Source of the DNA: Aldehydirespirator sp965205155
GTDB taxonomy: Bacteria; Actinomycetota; Acidimicrobiia; Acidimicrobiales; Aldehydirespiratoraceae
Reading direction: 5' to 3'
Assembly (NCBI GenBank): GCA_965205155.1
Contig: OZ242033.1
Location: forward strand, 3,038,001-3,102,000
DNA: 64,000 bases
Shown here: in pieces, positions 59,795 to 64,000 of the stretch
Layout of the letters: every line of letters begins with the position of its first letter
How positions within the stretch are numbered: the first letter of the stretch is position 1
Program-made: the position numbers and the translations under genes
Notes under the pieces: generated by a model
What the model was told of the DNA's origin: nothing
Seen by the model: the letters and a program-made list of their open reading frames with translations, nothing else
Database searches by the model: none

Positions 59795-60688
59795 CTACTC
59801 GTTGAGGTGCATGGCTACGGCCAGGTTCGACCCGATCACCGCGACCCCCACCGCGATCGCCACCACGAGCAGGTTGACCTGCAGCATGGCGCCGTCGTCG
59901 ACCTGGAACCCGGCCAGCAGCTGCAGGCCGTCCGCATCGCTGAACTGATCGATCACATAGTTCCGTAACAGCGCGTTGCTGGTTATGGCCACCAGAGCGC
60001 CCAGCAGGCCCTGTACCAGGCCCTCGAGCATGAACGGGACGCGGATGAACCACTTGGTCGCCCCTACCAGCCGCATGATCTCAATCTCGGCGCGCCGGTT
60101 GCCGATGGCTACCGCCAGCGTGTTCAGGATCAACAGGGTCGAGGCGCCGAGCAGGACGATCGAGCCGATGAAGAGCACCCGTCCCGCCCGGTTCGACAGG
60201 TTCTGCACATCGCGGATCACATCCCCGGCGAACGTGACGGTGCGGACCCCGGGCTTGCCCTTGAACTGGCTGCCGAGCTCCTCCACCACGTCGGGATCGG
60301 GATCGGTGGGCACCACCCGGTAGTACGGGGGCACTTCCTCGGCGGTGAAGATCTCCAGCACCTCGGGTGTGTCCTCGTAGAACTCCTGGAATTCCTCGTA
60401 GGACTGCGCCCGGTCCACGTACTCCCATCTGTCCACGCCCGGGCTCTCGTCGAGTTGGTTCCGGACGCTGGAGTCCTCGTCGGTCCCCGCGTCGGTGTTC
60501 ATCCACACGATGAACTCCACGCCGTCCTGCCATCGGGCCGTGGCGCTGTCCACCGCCACCTGGAACAGCATGAAGCCTCCGAACATGGCCAGCGACACGC
60601 CCACCGTGACCACGGTGGCCACCGCGAGCAGGATGTTGCGCCACAGGTTCTGGCCTGTCTCGCGCAGTACGTAGCGGAAGCTGAACAC
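59795..60688 (-). CDS. ftsX: cell division protein FtsX
   Basis: 297 residues: MFSFRYVLRETGQNLWRN start, one N-terminal membrane helix, an extracellular domain (residues 50-165, WMNTDAGTDEDSSVRNQL, SYEEFQEFYEDTP) and three C-terminal helices (NRRAEIEIMRLVGATKWFIRVPFMLEG). With FtsE it forms an ABC-like complex that activates peptidoglycan hydrolases such as RipC at the septum. It follows ftsE by 45 bases. smpB, usually next in this operon in actinobacteria, is instead at 10.7 kb. Confidence 0.94.
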   Translation of the reverse strand: MFSFRYVLRETGQNLWRNILLAVATVVTVGVSLAMFGGFMLFQVAVDSATARWQDGVEFIVWMNTDAGTDEDSSVRNQLDESPGVDRWEYVDRAQSYEEFQEFYEDTPEVLEIFTAEEVPPYYRVVPTDPDPDVVEELGSQFKGKPGVRTVTFAGDVIRDVQNLSNRAGRVLFIGSIVLLGASTLLILNTLAVAIGNRRAEIEIMRLVGATKWFIRVPFMLEGLVQGLLGALVAITSNALLRNYVIDQFSDADGLQLLAGFQVDDGAMLQVNLLVVAIAVGVAVIGSNLAVAMHLNE

Positions 60689-60733
60689 CGGGGCCTACTC
60701 GCGACGGGGGACGAAGCTGAACACTGCGAAGTC

Positions 60734-61407
<674 letters not shown>

Positions 61408-61411
<4 letters not shown>

Positions 61412-62580
61412 CCGGCGTCACCTCCAGCCGCCTGCGGCGGCGTGGCGACAGTACCAGCCCCCTCCACCGGTCCCGCGGCACCCGAGGCCCGGCTCCATCG
61501 CAGCCAGGCCTCCATGAACGGGTCGAGGTCCCCGCCGAGCACTGCGTCGATGTTGGGGGTCTCGTGGCGGGTGCGCTGGTCTTTCACCAGCTGGAAGGGC
61601 TGCATCACGTAGCTGCGGATCTGGCTGCCGAAGCCCACCTTCTGCTGCTCGCCCTTGATGCCGGCGATCTCGTCGGCGAGCCGCTTGCGCTCCAGGTTGA
61701 GCAGCTTGGCGGCCAGCATCTGCATGGCCCGCTCCTTGTTCTGGTGCTGGCTGCGCTCGTTCTGGCAGCTGGTCACGATCCCGGTGGGCAGGTGGGTGAT
61801 CCGCACCGCCGAGTCGGTGACGTTGACGTGCTGGCCGCCGGCCCCCGAAGAGCGGTAGGTGTCGATGCGCAGGTCCTTCTCGTCGATGGCCACCTCGTCG
61901 GAGACCTCCTTGAAGAAGGGGGCCACGTCGACCGCGGTGAACGCGGTCTGGCGCTTGCCCTCGTTGTTGAAGGGCGAGATCCGCACCAGGCGGTGCACGC
62001 CGTGCTCGGAGCGCATCCAGCCGTACGCGCAGCGGCCCTTCACCAGGAAGTCCACTCTGGAGTACCCGGCCTCGGTGCCCTCCGACAGGGCGGTCACCTC
62101 CAGCTCGAAGCCGCGCCGCTCGGCCCAGCGGCGGTACATCCGCAGCAGCATCTCGGCCCAGTCCTGCGAGTCGGTGCCGCCCTCGCCCGACTTGATCTGG
62201 CAGACCGCATCCCGCTCGTCGAACTCGCCGGTGAACAGCGAGCGCAGCTCGAGCTCGTCGAAGCGGGCCGCGATGCCGGCCACCAGCCGCGCGATCTCAG
62301 CCTCCTCGGAGGCGTCGCCCTCCTCGACGGCAAGCTGGTTGAGGGTCTCCGCGTCGGAGAGTTCGGCTGCCAGGCGGTCGAACATGGACAGGTCGTCGTT
62401 GATCGAGGCCAGCTCGGAGGTGACGGCCCGGGCCCGCTCGGGTTGATCCCACAGATCAGGGCGTGACGATTCGGCCTCGAGCTGTGGAAGCCGGGTCCTC
62501 AGCGCGTCGATGCGGAGATAGGCCTCGGCCTCTTCGAGGCGACCTCGCAGCCGTCTCAGATCGTCGCCGAAGTCCTGCAC
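61408..62580 (-). CDS. prfB: peptide chain release factor 2
   Basis: 390 residues. The UGA/UAA-reading SPF motif is in VRISPFNNEGKRQTAF, and the catalytic GGQ in SSGAGGQHVNVT. The N-terminal helical domain runs through residue 120. No programmed +1 frameshift is needed; the frame is continuous from the ATG. A poor C-terminal tail (AAGPVEGAGTVATPPQAA) is added after the conserved end. RF2 is the factor that would compete with selenocysteine insertion at the UGA at 42768. Confidence 0.96.
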
Positions 62581-62586
62581 GGTCGC

Positions 62587-64000
62587 TCAGCTCGCGCCGG
62601 GGCGGCCGTGGCACATCTTGTACTTCTTGCCGCTCCCGCAGGGGCACGGCTGGTTGCGTCCGACCTTCTCGAGCTCGCTCTTCACCACCGGAACGCGGTT
62701 CGGCGGCCGGTTCGGCGCCGGCGCGCGGGCTGCGCCCGACGACGCCGCGGCCGCCTGTGCAGTCGGCGCGGCCCCCACCCCTGCTCCCACCAGGGCCGGC
62801 GAGGCGGCCTCGCTCTTGTTGGCGGTCACGCCCACGAGCTGCTGGGTGTCGTCGGGTGCACGCTCGGCGAGTTGCACATGCATCACATAGCGCACGAAGT
62901 CCATGGCGATGGTGTCCATCATCTGCCCGAACATGTCGAAGCCCTCGCGCTGCCACTCCGTGGCCGGATCCTTCTGCCCCATGGCCCGCAGGTGGATGCC
63001 CTCGCGCAGCAGATCCATCTCGTGCAGATGGGACCGCCATCTCTGGTCGATCAAGCGGAGCATCACCTGGCGCTCGACCTGGCGCATGACGTCGGTGCTG
63101 AGTTGTTGCTCCCGCTCCTGGTAATGGTCCAGGGCGGCCTGGTAGACGACCTCTGACAACTCGTGGTGGGTGGCGATCGTCTCGAGCCGGGCCAGCTCGA
63201 CCCCGCCGGGCCACAGCCCCGACAGGTCCGTCGCCAGGGACTCGCGGTCCCAATCCTCGGAGTGCTCCGAGGTGCAGTGGGTGCCGATCGCGGCCCCGAC
63301 CGCCGTCTCCAGGTGCTCCAGCGCCTCGGCACGCAAGTCCGCGCCGTCGAGAATCTGGGAGCGGCGCTGGTAGACGACCTTGCGCTGCTCGTTCATCACC
63401 TCGTCGTACTTGAGCACGTTCTTGCGGGTCTCCGCGTTGCGCTGCTCGACCGTGTTCTGGGCCCGCTCGATCGCCTTGGTGACCATGCCCGCCTCGATGG
63501 GCACATCCTCGGGCAGCGCCCTGTCCATGACCCAGTTCATGGCGCCGATGGCGAAGCGGCTCATGAGCTCGTCCTCCAGCGACAGGTAGAAGCGGCTCTC
63601 CCCGGGGTCGCCCTGGCGCCCGGAACGGCCCCTGAGCTGGTTGTCGATGCGGCGGCTCTCGTGGCGCTCGGTACCGAGCACGTACAGGCCTCCGAGCTCG
63701 AGCACCTCGTCGCGCTCGGCGTCGGTGGCCGCCTGGTGCTTGGCCGTCAGCTCAGCCAGGCGTCGGTCCCCCTCCGGCGTCTCGGAGTCGAGTGACTCAG
63801 CCCTGAGATCACGCCGGGCCAGGCCCTCGGGGTTGCCGCCCAGCAGGATGTCGACGCCGCGCCCGGCCATGTTGGTGGCCACCGTCACCGAGCCGAGCCG
63901 GCCCGCCTGGGTCACGATCTCGGCCTCGCGATGGTGCTGCTTGGCGTTCAGCACCTCATGGGCGACGCCCTGCTTGTCGAGCAGGCGGGACAGCTTCTCG
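62587..64000 (-). CDS. secA: preprotein translocase subunit SecA (C-terminal part, cut by window end)
   Basis: About 470 C-terminal residues are in the window; the frame is open to the edge. VTVATNMAGRGVDILLGGNP is motor domain 2, LGGLYVLGTERHESRRIDNQLRGRSGRQGDPG contains the last helicase motifs, and the helical scaffold/wing follow. The end is the SEC-C zinc motif QPCPCGSGKKYKMCHG. SecA drives unfolded proteins through SecYEG using ATP. It precedes prfB on the same strand with a 6-base gap. Confidence 0.96.
   Translation of the reverse strand, partial: EKLSRLLDKQGVAHEVLNAKQHHREAEIVTQAGRLGSVTVATNMAGRGVDILLGGNPEGLARRDLRAESLDSETPEGDRRLAELTAKHQAATDAERDEVLELGGLYVLGTERHESRRIDNQLRGRSGRQGDPGESRFYLSLEDELMSRFAIGAMNWVMDRALPEDVPIEAGMVTKAIERAQNTVEQRNAETRKNVLKYDEVMNEQRKVVYQRRSQILDGADLRAEALEHLETAVGAAIGTHCTSEHSEDWDRESLATDLSGLWPGGVELARLETIATHHELSEVVYQAALDHYQEREQQLSTDVMRQVERQVMLRLIDQRWRSHLHEMDLLREGIHLRAMGQKDPATEWQREGFDMFGQMMDTIAMDFVRYVMHVQLAERAPDDTQQLVGVTANKSEAASPALVGAGVGAAPTAQAAAASSGAARAPAPNRPPNRVPVVKSELEKVGRNQPCPCGSGKKYKMCHGRPGAS

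Overview
The window is chromosomal DNA of a high-GC actinobacterium, most likely from Acidimicrobiia. This is inferred from codon use, the secA-prfB-ftsE-ftsX order, F420-type LLM oxidoreductase, acyl-CoA dehydrogenase/MaoC genes and a CysM-like synthase. No rRNA is present to settle it. The left end cuts a Hen1 RNA methyltransferase gene and the right end cuts secA.

Layout. 1-12.5 kb is housekeeping: hen1 (partial), an SDR, rdgB-rph-metallo-beta-lactamase, rpmG-rpmB, a cysteine synthase, two paralogous MFS exporters, a MaoC-alpha/beta-hydrolase fusion, a JAMM peptidase, smpB, a PQ-loop protein and a ParE/Phd pair. The tmRNA gene ssrA (12637-13034) carries the insertion point of a genomic island of about 25.6 kb, which runs to a degenerate att copy at about 38.61 kb next to a P4-type integrase.

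The island is a defence island. In order it holds: (1) a tightly coupled four-gene operon with a PD-(D/E)XK nuclease, a QatB-like protein, a QueC/QatC-like enzyme and a small protein that looks like an inactive nuclease. This is a Qat-like system without the QatA ATPase or QatD TatD nuclease and is my main candidate for an undescribed system. (2) A DUF2188-TIGR04141 pair. (3) A type I restriction-modification operon hsdM-hsdS-hsdR plus a YgjP-type metallopeptidase. (4) A frameshifted PIN-like membrane protein. (5) Small regulatory or toxin-antitoxin-like genes (AlpA, DUF2442/DUF4160, DUF2188). (6) A DprA-like SLOG protein with a truncated ComF-like phosphoribosyltransferase. (7) An AAA ATPase/PD-(D/E)XK nuclease pair. 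(8) The integrase.

38.6-64 kb is host sequence again: an IS3 remnant, an SLH-domain S33 hydrolase with a near-perfect internal duplication, a RHH/MazF pair, broken GNAT and RidA fragments separated by a 16-bp tandem repeat, and a thioredoxin-fold protein with an in-frame UGA followed by a SECIS-like hairpin (probable selenoprotein). Next come a CotH lipoprotein and a locus made of a betaine-type binding protein fused to a glutamate-receptor-like K+ channel, divergent from a BCCT transporter and a free paralogous binding protein. The right end holds an APH-like kinase, an LLM oxidoreductase, TetR, prmA, an orphan antitoxin, a zinc dehydrogenase, an acyl-CoA dehydrogenase, Lrp/ald, ftsX-ftsE-prfB and secA.

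Functional assignments come from reading translated sequence and recalling family motifs. No database search was run.
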